Assembly: GCA_037976565.1 (NCBI GenBank)
Contig: CP137680.1
Coordinates: 14,868,325 to 14,932,324, forward strand
DNA from: Mesocentrotus franciscanus
Lineage: Eukaryota; Echinodermata; Echinoidea; Camarodonta; Strongylocentrotidae
DNA: 64,000 nt
Reading direction: 5' to 3'
Positions within the stretch are counted from its first letter, which is position 1. Each line of letters starts with the position of its first letter. A program made the translations under genes and the position numbers. The notes under the pieces are model-generated. The model did no database searches and was not told the DNA's origin. It saw only the letters and a list, made by a program, of their open reading frames with translations. This document shows positions 1 through 12,059 of this stretch, piece after piece.

Positions 1-110
1 ATTATTCAATATCTGTGTCATTCAAACATCAATCAAACAATACAGGAAACATTCCCTGATGTCATTAAGTTTACATCAATCTATCTTGCTTCTCTTCTTA
101 TAAACAAGCC

Positions 111-149
111 ATCTTCATTGGAATTCACATCTTGAATTCCAATGAAGAT
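111..149. repeat. Perfect 17-bp hairpin
   Basis: A 17-bp arm (111-127) is followed by a 5-base loop and its exact reverse complement (133-149). The arms contain ggaattc. No gene lies next to it, so its role is unknown; it may be the core of a foldback element. Confidence 0.85.
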
Positions 150-2049
150 AGACACCTCTCTTGCAATGTACATGGAAATATCCATCCACTGATCTCCGCA
201 CGAAGTACCCTCAAATTTTACCCACAGAAAGCTCACACTGACCCGTAACCAAAACCACCCTGAAATGATGACAATATTAAAAGATCAATTCATTACTAAT
301 CAAGTGTGGATTTTAATTCATTTGATCCCTTGATTGTCTGGGTTTACATAAACAGGGAGGGGGCAGCTTGTGGCATGGAACCATAAGGGCCAGTGAGGTT
401 CTTTTGGGACATAATTGAAACCTACCCAAATACCAGTCATATAAATCAATGCTTCACCGAGAGTTTGTTGCGTTTTCTCAATCATGACTTGTTGAGTTTT
501 GTGCAGAAGTGCTACAATCCATTGATTATGTGTATTGCGAGTAGTCCAAATCTGGAGGGTCACAAACTCCTTCTCTACCTCCACTGTCACGTCTTGATTC
601 CTGTAGAGCCTTGTGATTTGAGATGAACGACTGTTTCTCTTCAGCAACTACTACAGACGAGTCCACTTGCATCTTTGTAACCAATTCCGATAAGCCGGCT
701 GTTCATGAATAAAATGTTAATTGAAAGAAGAAGAAAAAAATCCAATATTGTACAAGCACTTTAAGATCTAAAGCTGACATCACAAGTATTTATTTTTTTC
801 TTTTTCTACTTGTTGTTGTTTTTCTTCTTCTAGTAATCTTCAAAGGGCTATTAGTTTTATATAAATTCACTGTTTGCTCGACAGGAGTACATTTCTTATT
901 TTTCATGCTTATTAGCCCAACGACAGATCCCAGATTAAAATATTACTTCTCATTATGGTCTGAAATGAAATACCATATTGCCAAACATGCATTTTATTAC
1001 TAATATACTACATGTCTGAGTAAAAGATCTAATCAAACATTCAGACCATTGTTTTAAAAATAGCATTCATAGAAATGGCATAGAATTTACTCCAAATAAA
1101 TTTGACATCATTAAACTTTAAGCTGTGAAAACCTCATTTTGATTTGAGTGTAACTTTTGAGTTATTAACAACCAAAAGTTTCCAGTGATTTGTTTTTGTT
1201 TTTATTTTACTTTTAGTACACAAACATATTTTTCTTTATCACACTTGCAGGTTCTGGGATATCTATCTCCAGGACAACAGGATATAGTCATATAAGATAA
1301 TTAGATCTTGTACTGCTAGGCTACCCCCTCTCCCCTCTATTATAGGAGTATGAAAAAGAATACTTAATAATTTTATGTAGCCTTTCTTAATCACTAATCC
1401 AAATTTTGAACTTGGGTTAATGTTGTTTAAAGAATATATTGTGAAAGTGAGATGGATTGCAGGTGGCAAGGGTGTGTTGGTTGAGAATTGCAGGTTAAAA
1501 TTCATGCTCTACTATGAGCCAACTTACTTCACACACTTGCAGCAGGGTAAGGTTTTGCAGAAATTTTAGAACTAAAATATCAACTTTGTAAAATACCAGT
1601 ATGTATAAAGGAATTTAGGATAACCTGACTTTGGGTCTGCCAATGTTTAAAACAAGCTTCATTTCATCATGATATAGGGTTATATTGCTCAAGTTGCAAT
1701 AGGGTTTTAGATTAGCTTTAGGGTTAATATTATGTTTAGCTATCGATCCAGGATTAAGGTTAAAAATTCATTTTGTGTTACAACATAACCACTAAACAAT
1801 AGAGCATGTCGTAAAAATCAGGTACTGGTTCTAATTGGTAAAACAGTGTTACATGTTTCACAAACTGGGGTCAGCATATTTTTAGTTTACTAAAGCTATT
1901 GTAAACAAGTCAACACAAAGCGTAGCATCCTCGCAGGGTACAAATGGCCTATATACGTCGGAACAAGTTACCTCCATTAGACTACCGGTATACTACTATA
2001 TTACTAGGCAAGGAAGTTAACCACATTTTCACATATATAATTAGGTGTT
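150..2049. other. No supported gene
   Basis: AT-rich DNA with no repeat or exon I can support. The longest open stretch (- strand, 318-647) starts just after two stop codons, has no ATG near its start and no pyrimidine tract before any candidate acceptor. Confidence 0.5.
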
Positions 2050-2409
2050 TTTGCATATTAATGAGCTATGACCTTTCACCTTTGACCTACATACTCGGAA
2101 ATCGCACTTAGGCTGTGTTTTGATACCATGTACCTTCATATCAAATTTCATTAAAATCCGTCAAACATTACTAAAGTTATCGATCAGAAACCAGATTCGC
2201 ATATTTAATGAGCTATGACCTTTGACCTACATACTCGGAAATTGAACTTAGGCTGTGTTTTGATACCATGTACCTTCATATCAAATTTTATTAAAATCCG
2301 TCAAACATTACTGAAGTTATCGATCGGAAACCAAATTTGTTAGGAATGGAAGGAAGAACGGAAACACAGCAGCGTTTATATCCTCCGACTTCGTCGGCGA
2401 GGGGATAAT
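2050..2409. repeat. Two-unit repeat with DR1 motifs and TE-like end
   Basis: Two imperfect copies of a ~147-bp unit (starting near 2061 and 2208) each contain a tgacct/ttgacct block; 2216-2228 is a perfect DR1 (AGGTCAAAGGTCA on the - strand). The block runs into a GC-richer end with cctccgacttcgtcggcgag, a short palindrome that looks like a transposon terminus. I infer a mobile-element fragment; the family is not identified. Confidence 0.6.
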
Positions 2410-2559
2410 GATAGAAAGAAGTGGTGTAAACTATTCTCCCTTCAACTCTTCACCATGTTTAATCTGCTATCACAATACAAAGGAAGATTTTTAAACTGCC
2501 AATGATGAGTAACATACATACAGCTCCACCAGCACCTGGAAAATCTAATTGTACGACAC

Positions 2560-2765
2560 TTGTTCCTGAGACATTTGCTCCACGTCAATTTCCTACACTA
2601 TTAAACCAAATACTTAACTTCATCCCTGGACCCAACACTAGACCAAACCCAACCTTACATCTAACCTCAATCCCAATTGCAACCCTCGGCCTAACCCTAC
2701 ACATTTGACGAATAAAGCCTTGAGCAGTCGTTGCAGGAGCAGATGTTGGGTCACGCAAAATGACA
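2560..2765. repeat. Foldback repeat with CCTAA-rich core
   Basis: The left part has gagacatttgctcc, the right part gcagtcgttgcaggagcagatg, roughly inverted copies of one another around a core rich in aaccctaa/aacctta. The same arrangement recurs at 15738-15908, 20180-20300 and 34110-34240. The core is degenerate and telomere-like but not a telomere. Confidence 0.6.
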
Positions 2766-2947
2766 TGACAGACTCACTTGCTATGAATTTATCTGTTTCT
2801 TTCCCGGATTTTTAAAAACATTGTAATATTCAATATGAATTACCAGTCCATTGTGAGTTGCTCCTATATTGTCAGGCACAAGAGGCCATTGCTTTGAGGT
2901 AAGGGGCAGAACATCAAGACTGGAGCCTCAAGGCACCTCATGATCTC

Positions 2948-2974
2948 TCAATATGAAGCCCTCCTTCTCAATCC
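2948..2974 (-). CDS. Candidate last coding exon of a small unknown gene
   Basis: On the - strand a good acceptor (ttataattctgttccag, just above 2974) opens an exon that continues the frame of the 3413-3514 exon for eight codons to a TGA at 2948. The resulting tail is short and basic (GLRRRASY). The acceptor is convincing, but the short reading frame means this could instead be a 3' UTR exon or be spliced from another donor. See the entry at 3413-3514. Confidence 0.35.
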   Translation of the reverse strand, partial: GLRRRASY

Positions 2975-3412
2975 CTGGAACAGAATTATAAACAATGCAA
3001 TAAATATTAACCAAATTTGAAATAAAATAGCATTATTTAATATTTTAGTTGTCTACAACTTTACTTTTTCAGCAAAATTTGAAGGTCAATTATTTTATTC
3101 TTTTTGCTTGTCATTCCTTTTCATGTACTGGACCCCCCTCCCCTTGCACATGAGCTTAAAATGTTAATTCTAAAAGAGATATTGTATATTGGAAGTTAAA
3201 TACCGGTAGTCTGGTACACATTAAATAAACACTTCAGCAACTTGTTAGTAGACATGTGGATTCATACATAGCCACCCCCTGAATGGATACTTCTCAAACC
3301 AGCCCTTTGCATCCCCCTCCAACTTGGCCTTGATCTCACTCATTTCAAAATTTCCTTTTACTTGAAAAAACTAAACAGATCAAGTTATAAGATCAAAGGT
3401 AAATATGTTTAC

Positions 3413-3514
3413 CTTCTCTTGTGGTGGTCTGTTTTCTCCAGGACATTCTTGTTTCAAGCACATACTCCAAGACGCAAGCAAGCATTTCTGCGACAAGTCA
3501 CTCTGTACATTTTC
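3413..3514 (-). CDS. Exon of a small unrecognised - strand gene
   Basis: This 102-base stretch is bounded on the - strand by a strong acceptor (poly-T tract then acag) and a donor (gagaag|gtaaac). Phase 0 is open for 34 codons, from ENVQSDLSQKC to ENRPPQEK, while phase 2 hits a stop at once. It has four cysteines and no domain I recognise. Joined to the ATG that ends the upstream exon (4579) and to 2948-2974 it would give a 43-residue protein. Exons in between could be missing. The splice signals are seen in the sequence; the gene model is inference. Confidence 0.55.
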
Positions 3515-4578
3515 CTGTAAAAAAAAAGAGAGGGGGAATTTAATTCTTAGACTAAAAGAAAATGAGCATGATCATTTAAACATTGAAGAGCATTTGCAAA
3601 ATTAACTGTGCTTTTTTAATTTGGATTTTCTCTTTACCAAAAAAGCCCTCCTTTATCTAACATTGAAATTTATGTTCAATTTCTTGATCTAGATCTAGTT
3701 GATCTCTAGATAATCTAGATCCATGTTTCGTAACTGTTCATTTTAATTTTTTATCAAATTGAGACAGCACAAAATAAATATGGACCTATAGCTATGTCAT
3801 TAGCCTATGACAGAGAAAACTTAATCGTGTTTACAACAAACAAAAATTCAAAGATAGAGATTAGAGGCAAAGGCTATTAAAGCCAACAAAGAGTTTGAGA
3901 AACACACAGGCACCACTAATATACTGTAGTCTGTACAGTAGTCTAGACTGAATAATATGGGGATCGTGTGTTAATTTGTTAGACAGCTACGACTTTGTAC
4001 GACTACGAGTACAGTATCACATTCACAGGTAGTCCAATTAGCAATTATTTACTACACTGTACTCTGTAGGCCTCTATTCTCTAAGTCTAACTCAACTCTA
4101 GTCTATAAATTTAATCTGGTCCAAATTTTGGCACTTAGCTTGCAACTGTGACCATACTTTATTACTTTTTAGTGTAAACTATTAATTTTCTTCTGACCCA
4201 ACTATAAAAGTAGTTATTCAACAGTCGAACCTAAAAGTAACAAAAGCTTGGATCATTGATGCAGTGAAGTGATCTAGGGCTATAATATCATATCATATGG
4301 GCCTACTCGTATCTAATTTTCAGAGATAGTCCCGCCCGAAAGTTTGGGCCAAGCTGTCGGGAGTGACTGGGTGACGACGGCAATCGAGCTGAAATATTAC
4401 TCACGACGATAAAAACGAATCAAAAGTTCGAGTGTAGATTATTCCTAAATTCATCACATATAACAATTTTAAACCACTTCATGATGCACAGATAAACCGC
4501 AGATTCATACTATCAGCAGATATGTTTATAAATATTATTCAATTTACGAGATTTTAACGTAATTACAGCTGTACTCAC

Positions 4579-4640
4579 CATCAAACTTTCAAAGAAAAAC
4601 TCAAACTCTCACTCTGTGCGGGTGACGTCATACATTAACT
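4579..4640 (-). CDS. Candidate first exon, ending in the start ATG
   Basis: On the - strand this region runs from a CRE into a donor written gatg|gtgagt. The ATG at 4581-4579 is therefore the last codon of the exon, and splicing in phase 0 to the 3413-3514 exon keeps its frame open. Only 4579-4581 would be coding; the remainder is 5' UTR and its upstream limit is a guess. A lone initiator codon before an intron is known in animal genes but needs transcript support. Confidence 0.4.
4623..4630. promoter_or_regulatory. Full CRE (TGACGTCA)
   Basis: A perfect CREB/ATF palindrome 42 bases upstream of the candidate donor at 4578. It lies at promoter distance from the proposed - strand gene and is the only non-repeat CRE next to an exon candidate that I noticed. 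Confidence 0.55.
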
Positions 4641-4929
4641 ATGCAAGCAGCGAAAGTCTTGTGTTCAGGCAATCGTACGTAAAAAATTACATCACAGATA
4701 TGAGAATAATTTCTTATTAAAATCATGGGAATGATTACAGATATCAATCATTATACCCAAATCTGCATACAAAAAGAAGGAGAATAGTGATACAGAGACT
4801 TATTAACCGCACGTAGGATTTCTGATAAGAGCACAAAATGGAAAGGTGCCTGGAATAAAGAATAATAATAATAGTCCAACTCATGAATATTCATATTATG
4901 GGTGGTACCACCATTGCCACATTTGCATG

Positions 4930-5660
4930 TACAATCATTATTTATATATAATGGTTTTGCGCTTTTCATTATATATTATATAATGGAAGTGCGCTTTTCA
5001 TTATATATATATAATGGAAATGCGCTTTTTATTATATATGTATAAAGGTTCGTGAACAGTTATTATTTATAAATAATAAAGAGGGAATCGTTATTATTTA
5101 TAAATAATGGAAATGTGAATTGCAATTATTTATAAATAATGGCAATTATTTATAAACAATGAAAATGGGAATTGTAATTATTTATAAATAATACAATTTA
5201 GAAATGTAATTGTTTATAAATAATGAAAATATGAATTGTAATTATTTATAAATAATAGCAATTATATATAAATAATGATAATGTATTTTGTCATTATATA
5301 TAAATAATGAAGATATGATTTGTAATTATTTATATATAATGGCAATTATATATAAATAATGAAACGTACTTTGTCATTATTTATAAATAATGGAAATGTG
5401 AATTGTAATTATTTATAAATAATGGCAATTATATATAAATAATGAAACGTACTTTGTCATTATTTATAAATAATGGAAATGTGAATTGTAATTATTTATA
5501 AATAATGAAGTATGAATTGTAATTATTTATAAATAATGAAGTATGAATTGTAATTATTTATAAATAATGAAACTGGGTTAAGAATTATTTACAAATAAAA
5601 TTGTTCATTTACTTGCATTATATGTAAATAATGGTTATTATTTGTTAAATAATGATTATA
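4930..5660. repeat. Array of AT palindromes (attatttataaataat)
   Basis: More than a dozen copies of the exact 16-bp palindrome attatttataaataat, or variants such as attatatataaataat, are separated by short linkers such as ggaaatgtgaattgta. Unit length varies from about 22 to 45 bp. Every unit can form a cruciform and the whole ~730 bp is very AT-rich. No coding content. Confidence 0.9.
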
Positions 5661-5689
5661 TAACATATAATTTGTCTATATAATAGTTT

Positions 5690-7000
5690 TACAAACGGCG
5701 CCTCATACAAAAGATCCTCAGTCTCGGAGCGTAAAGTAGGAAGCTCTTTAGGCAAAAGTATAGGGATGGTTATGCCAACATTCTTGTATCATGTCTATAT
5801 AATTTCTTAATGGAGACGCTAAGTGATGAGTTATATTATTAGAAGCTATATAGTGGATTGACTGATATCTCAATGTTATAGACATTCGTTGGTTAAGTTA
5901 TTTATTAGTAGCCAAGTTATTATTATGAGGTCGATGAAGAGTGATATTGCGCTTGTAAATAAAGCACGGAAGTAAGGAAAGTTCTTTCATGTAGAGATAG
6001 TAACGTAATCAAACTTTCCAGATGATGTTCTTAGTGATATATTTCAGAAAGAGGACACCGGAGAGTTAACAAATTCAATGTATGCGAACAGGTAGATTTA
6101 TTTGTGTTTAGTATCTGAAGAGTATTATTATGTAAGTTGATCGTATATAAATAATTGTTGTTAGAATAGAATGTTATTGTAACGGACTAAGAATAAAATG
6201 ACTTTGATTTGCCATGCATCCCAGTAATCAAGTATCTTTATTTTGTCTTCCTTAAAAGGTATGCCCCCCTCTCCGGGTGGGCGCTACAGAATTGTAATCA
6301 ATGTGAAATATAATTTTCTTTTATCTCAATGTTCTCAATATACTTCATTGACAAATCAAGTGTCCGATATTATCTTGTGCGCATTATGTAATATTAGGAT
6401 TATGCGCCCAGTTTAGGGCCTATACAAAAATATACGCACGCTGGGTGCGCAATATCAAAAAGATACAAACAAGTTACACGAAAAGCCTTTTCGAGGCACA
6501 GCAATTTTGAAGATACAACAATTGTTGAGATACCAGAGTTCTCAGAATACCGCCCTTGCCCTTGGACGGCAGTGGCCTGCTTGAAATTTTGTTTTCACGC
6601 AAGAAAATAGAGTCTGCGTGTGCAGACCACTGCTCCAAGCTAAGCAAACAGTACTGATGCGTCAACCATGGTGCACAAACTGTGTACGGTGCGTGCGAAG
6701 ACCATCCTCATCCCATACACATTACAGGAGCAGATGACTTACAAAAGTTACGGTACTTATTGTTGCATCATTGGCATGTACTGATGGTAGTGCACGATAC
6801 AGCTGCGGTTATCTGTGCATGCTGCTACCTGCTTTATCATGTTCATGTCTATCAGTATCAAGATGCATCTACATCCATTTTGACGATCGAGAAGCTTGAG
6901 TCTCGAGATATTAGTGTGTGCTGTCTGCGAATTATCTTGCCATTCGAGATGTGATTGTGAGGAGCCATTCAAATTACATACGCGACCGTACGTGGTTCAT
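5690..7000. other. No supported gene; possible solo LTR to 6292
   Basis: After the palindrome array the sequence reaches aataaaatgac (about 6191), then a cct-rich stretch ending gggcgctaca at 6292. The polyadenylation-like signal and the CA end could be an LTR, but no clear TG start, primer site or coding region supports this. The DNA after 6292 (gaattgtaat) resembles array linkers, so the array may have been split by an insertion. Confidence 0.25.
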
Positions 7001-7130
7001 TATCGAGGTATAGGCTACATGCATGTGGGCCTAGACTATAATATAGATACCTGCAGATTGACGGAGTATATATCATCGTTTGCAACGGGTATTTATATAA
7101 CATTGGATGGCTTTGACTCGAGTTTGAGTG

Positions 7131-7226
7131 TGATACAAGAATATATTGCTCGAGCTATGACAATACTTGGACGAGTCGAAGAGTTTAATATTGTCTTAGC
7201 GAGAGCAATATTTTCTTGTATCACAC
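7131..7226. repeat. Foldback element, copy 1
   Basis: Starts gtgatacaagaatatattgc and ends in its near inverted copy (gcaatattttcttgtatcac). The arms of about 35-40 bases can fold into a long hairpin. A close copy is at 7519-7618. Confidence 0.8.
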
Positions 7227-7518
7227 GAAAACAAACCCATAGGCCTACAATATTAATATTATTATCTAGATCTATATTAGTCTGACTAGCGGAATAACAA
7301 AATTTGACTTAGATATTTCTACCTCGGTAAATATGGCCTTGTTTTCGTGTGATATCGATATCCATAGTTGAAATTCGCGGATGACTGAGCAATACGAAAA
7401 CAATATTGGTCAGGAGTCATCCGGGTACTGCGCTATTAAAGATATTGAATACACTGATTTATTGTACCACTTGGAAGCCTTATAATATAGATAATAATTA
7501 TATATTGGATGGCTTAGA

Positions 7519-7618
7519 GTGTGATACAAGAATATATTGCTCGAGCTATGACAATATTGGACGAGTCAAAGACGAGTCTAATATTGTCTTAGCGAGAGCA
7601 ATATTTTCTTGTATCACA
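7519..7618. repeat. Foldback element, copy 2
   Basis: Same inverted-arm structure and almost the same sequence as 7131-7226, including the gctcgagctatgacaatat segment in the left arm. Copies differ in the central loop. Confidence 0.8.
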
Positions 7619-7654
7619 CAACAAAGCCATACAAAATTATTATTAATATCTATT

Positions 7655-8760
7655 ATTACCCGTATCAGACATCTGAGCTGGTCATTTACAACACCGTATT
7701 GCCCTAGTTTTCATTAGCAGTGGGAACGGAAGGGTATATTCTTTGTATTTTCCTTTGTCTCCCTGCCCGTATAGACTTTGCGTGTAGAGACGAGTGAAAA
7801 TAATAGTCTCATATTGACCGCGCCGTATTTTGTCATTTTCATTGCGCATCTATTGTGCTTACGACAACCTGCGCACTTTGCGCGCACTCTATTGTGACGT
7901 GATAATCACACCAAAATAATGCACACTGTTTGCAGTGTATCGAAAATTTCGTCAAGCACTGGATGCACAGTGGCTGGTTTGACAAAGTTTGTTCAGTTCT
8001 TTGAGATTGTCATGGTGGATTTCTGTATTTGCTCTAGATGTCTGATTTGGATAACAATAACAATATTGACTGGCTTTACTTTCGGGGGATATCAGAAATA
8101 TTGACCGCGCTGAGACCATATTGCCCTCGTCTTTCGACTCGGGGCAATATGATCTGAGCTTGGTCAATATTTCTTATATACCCCTCAAGGCCAGTCAATA
8201 TTATATAATTATCACCCGTATCAGACATCTGAGCTGGTCATTTACTAAACCGTATTGCCCTAGTTTTCATTAGCAGTGGTGAACGGAAGGGTATATTCTT
8301 TGTATTTTCCTTGGTCTCCCTGCCCGTATAGACTTTTCGTGTAGAGACGAGTGAAAATATAGTCTCATATTGACCGCGCCGTATTTTGTCATTTTCATTG
8401 CGCATCTATTATGCGTACGAGAACCTGCGCACTTTGCGCGCACTCTATTGTGACGTAATAATCACACCAAAGGCACACTGTTTAATTGCAGTGCATCGAA
8501 AATTTCGTCAAGCACTTGATGCACAGTGCTGGTTTGTGACAAAGTTTGTTCAGTCCTTGAGATTGTCATGGTGGATTTCTGTATTTGGTCTAGATGTCTG
8601 ATTTGGATGACAATAAAAATATTGACTGGCTTTACTTTCGGGGGATATAAGAAATATTGACCGCGCTAAGACCATATTGCCCTCGTCTTTCTACTCGGGG
8701 CAATATGATCTTAGCTTGGTCAATATTTCTTATATACCCCTCAAGGCCAGTCAATATTAT
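7655..8760. repeat. ~555-bp tandem duplication containing hairpins
   Basis: The segment beginning acccgtatcagacatctgag (about 7658) repeats from about 8213. Each copy ends in a long foldback of about 135 bases (8068-8202 and 8623-8757), starting ttgactggctttactttcgg and ending in its inverted copy. Differences are scattered substitutions and short indels, so the duplication is not recent. Flanking pieces (7270-7490 and 8765-9085) are also related, suggesting a larger nested element. Confidence 0.8.
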
Positions 8761-9085
8761 ATAATTATTAGTCTGACTAGCGAAATAACAAAATTTTGAC
8801 TTGCCTCGGTAAATATGGCTTTGGTCCGAAGTCACAAAGGAGGTTTAACTTAACCCATGGTTTAAACCCTCATTTACACAATCCATTGTTTAAAAATTAG
8901 CGCAAAATAAGCGTACCCTGCCTTGCGCGCTTATTTTGCGCTAATTTCGTGTGATATCGCCATGAGTTCCCGGATGACTGAGCAATACGAAAACAATATT
9001 GGTCGGTCATCCGGGTACTGCGCTAAAGATATTGAATACACTGATTTATTGTACCCCTTGGAAGCCTCATATAGATAATAATGTA

Positions 9086-9965
9086 TTGTATTGTATTTAT
9101 TCAGACATTCAATAAAAACCAAACATGTCTGGGGATGCAGCAAAAGGTTTGAACTTTGAAAAACCCTTACAGGGCTGCATCCCCGGTGCTATACGATATA
9201 TTATGATCCGGCACAACAAAACGAAATAAAATACCAAGAAATACAGTGTCCAAGACTCTAAGTAAAATAGAGGTATATATGAATAAAAACACACGATCAA
9301 GCTCTATAGCATCTTAAACTTTGAAGTGGTGACAGCAAATTATTAAAAATAAATTACCAGAGAGTTGAGTATTAAATGTAAGTAAATCTAATACAGTCTG
9401 AGTCATGGACAACAAAAGAAGTGTAGCTCCTTTCATCGGGATGTTATATACAAGTAACTAATAATAATACAAAATGATGTTTCTAGGTTTGCAAAGGGTA
9501 TTTATTTCTATATAATGGGGGTTGTGCGGGGTTGTGTGTCCGGACGCAGAAAAATAAATGAATTGAATTTCATGGAAAGTAGGCCTATGCATCGAATAGT
9601 ACTATTAAACCATCGTAAATATTGTGAAAATTTGCCTTTAAACTTCCTGTGATTACATCTTTAAAGATAAGCTTGAGTTCTGGTAAAGATACGAAATAAA
9701 TTCTCACAAACTTACCCTGAATGTTCAAGATTACAAATTATTGACACGTGCCAAACGATTTTGGTAGAAAATGTATATTAGGGGCTGAGTGATGAGCATG
9801 GACAGATAAGGAAATCAAGGTAATCAGGCCCGACACCATGCATGTGCTTAACAGAGGTTCCTATAATAATTATGTGCAAAATAAGAGTTGTGGTTTTTAT
9901 TGAAGATGATTTCCAGCAAGTTCTTGTGAGATTGTTTGTATTTTACTGGTTCAAACAATCTAATG
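9086..9965. other. No supported gene
   Basis: AT-rich DNA without recognised repeats or exons. Short open stretches show no splice context. Confidence 0.5.
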
Positions 9966-10099
9966 CTGGGGGGTGTTTCACTAAGCCCTAAAATCGATCT
10001 TAAAATCGATCCGATCGACTTTAAGGGCCTAAAGTCGATTCGGCCTTAATATCGATTTTTAAAATCGAAATCGATTTTAGTTGATGAAATACCCCCCAG
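9966..10099. mobile_element. 134-bp foldback MITE
   Basis: Terminal inverted repeats ctggggggtgtttca / tgaaataccccccag differ at one position. The interior is built from inverted runs of aaaatcgat. No target duplication could be fixed, so the superfamily is open. Confidence 0.85.
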
Positions 10100-10758
10100 G
10101 ATAAACAATCCAGAATGAATTATACTATAGCCATGTGGCATGTTCTCTCGACATACGATTCCCATACCAAAACTCAAGATTACCAACTACCTGTCCGGAC
10201 ACACAACGTCTTGGTGGTGCATGTGACCATAGTTCGCGCGTGACCATAGTTCGCTATCTCAAAAAAGCGGTAAGATTTCGAAATTAGCTTATACCAATAT
10301 TGTAAATATTGGAATTGGGTGTGAAATAATGTAAACATTGACAAAGGATCGGCAAACTTTGCAGTCTTTTGTGTCCGTTCCAAAAAAACAACTTACCAAC
10401 AAGGGTATTGAAATCTTTACTTTGAGAGCTGATGTCATCAAAATTGTAAGTAAAAAGTGGTACCAGCCGATTTAATGATATTTTGCCTTGCAAAATATAC
10501 AGTTATCTTATGTTTGATTGATCGCTGTTTGTGATAAGTCAGCTGTAAATGACTTTTCTTCAGTTGCAGCCCATTCCGATCCGACATCAATTTTGAGATC
10601 ACGATATATGCCGGAATTCTTTGACGACAAATTTTCTAGTTGCACCAATTTGTAGTAAAACACTTTGCAGTCCATTTGGTAATAATTGAACTAAATGTAC
10701 ATGCGTGTAGAATATGAGAAATTATGGATCGAATATGGAATTTCCTAATATTTTTAAA
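10100..10758. other. No supported gene
   Basis: No repeat, RNA or exon signal that I can support. Confidence 0.45.
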
Positions 10759-10945
10759 AATCTCTGCGAACTTTGGTCACCCCATATACTTGTTACTTGT
10801 TGCAGTAATCCCACTCGCAGCTCCTTGGAAGCTATACCGGGATGTCTCATGACTGTGAATGAAGATGCCAAGGTGCTAAGTAACTTTGTGTTGTCTCACA
10901 TAGACTGTATTCAGTACAATAAAAATGAGTGTGCCCGCAATGGAA
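10759..10945. repeat. Dispersed direct repeat, copy 1
   Basis: About 187 bases from tctctgcgaactttggtcac to tgtgcccgcaatggaa recur nearly unchanged at 11758-11950, some 1 kb downstream. The second copy has a small extra piece (tgtcaaagatgtcatgac), so the pair predates this indel. Function unknown. Confidence 0.85.
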
Positions 10946-11757
10946 AATCAAAAATCAAACCAAGCTATAGTATTCTTTATTGTTTTCATTCAATACATAT
11001 GTAAATCATACAAACTTCATTTTGAATTGGAATACATAACATAATAAAACAAAATACAAAAAACAAAGTACAATCAAATTAATTATATATTGAATGAATA
11101 TTATCGTTTAACCTTCAACCTCACCCCCCCCCCCTTCCACTCCCTATAACTATAACTCCTTTGAATCGATAACGTATATACAAAAGCAATTGTTGTACTT
11201 CGGTATTATGGTAGGCCTATTCTGTTTACTCTTTACCACAAAAATTAAATTACCAGTAGAATAATATACTTATTTGGCCTATTAATTTTCCAGGGTTGTA
11301 TATATATATATATATATGCAACTTCGAAAATGTGTGACCTTCACATGGAATAAAGCTGGTAGATTCAAAGAATGGAAAACCTGGAGCCTGGAAACTGGCT
11401 GTGTGCAGTGACTATCATATTTCTTTAGTATTTTTTTGAGGGCCGGGGGTGAATTTTTGCAATTTTTGTATACTGACGGACATGTTTATCTAGATTTGTG
11501 GATAAATTTAGAGGGCATAAAACATGCGGATATTGTAATCTTCACTGAAAAAATTAATTGTTTTTCCTGGAGGATTCATTTTGGTATTGGACTCCTATCT
11601 TCACAACGGGTCCGGCCGTATGTACATTTTTGTTTGTTTGCTAAGTTTACTTTATTTTCTTCAACCAGTATTATAATTTCTGCGCTTGGACAACCTTTAA
11701 AAACCTATTGACAGCTTCTATTGTGACTACTCAGTATTCACCCATTGATATCAGCGC

Positions 11758-11950
11758 ATCTCTGCGAACTTTGGTCACCCCATATACTTGTTACTTGTTG
11801 CAGTAATCCCACTCGCAGCTCCTTAGAAGCTATACCGGGATGTCAAAGATGTCATGACTGTGAATGAAGATGCCAAGGTGCTAAGTAACTTTGTGTTGTC
11901 TTACATAGACTGTATTCAGTACAATAAAAATGAGTGTGCCCGCCATGGAA
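11758..11950. repeat. Dispersed direct repeat, copy 2
   Basis: Second copy of the 10759-10945 sequence, same orientation. The 11951-12003 stretch repeats the accgggatgtcaaagatg and tattcacccattgatatcag pieces once more, so local duplication continued here. Confidence 0.85.
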
Positions 11951-12059
11951 GCTATACCGGGATGTCAAAGATGTCATGACTATTCAGTATTCACCCATTG
12001 ATATCAGCGTATCCAGTTGAATAACTTCATGAGAACAATACATCATCCGATAGATAGCA

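Noticed and set aside
318..647. 109-codon open frame on the - strand with many Trp residues
   Set aside because: Begins right after two stop codons, lacks an ATG at its start and has no pyrimidine tract before any AG. Its length is not exceptional for 64 kb of six-frame sequence.
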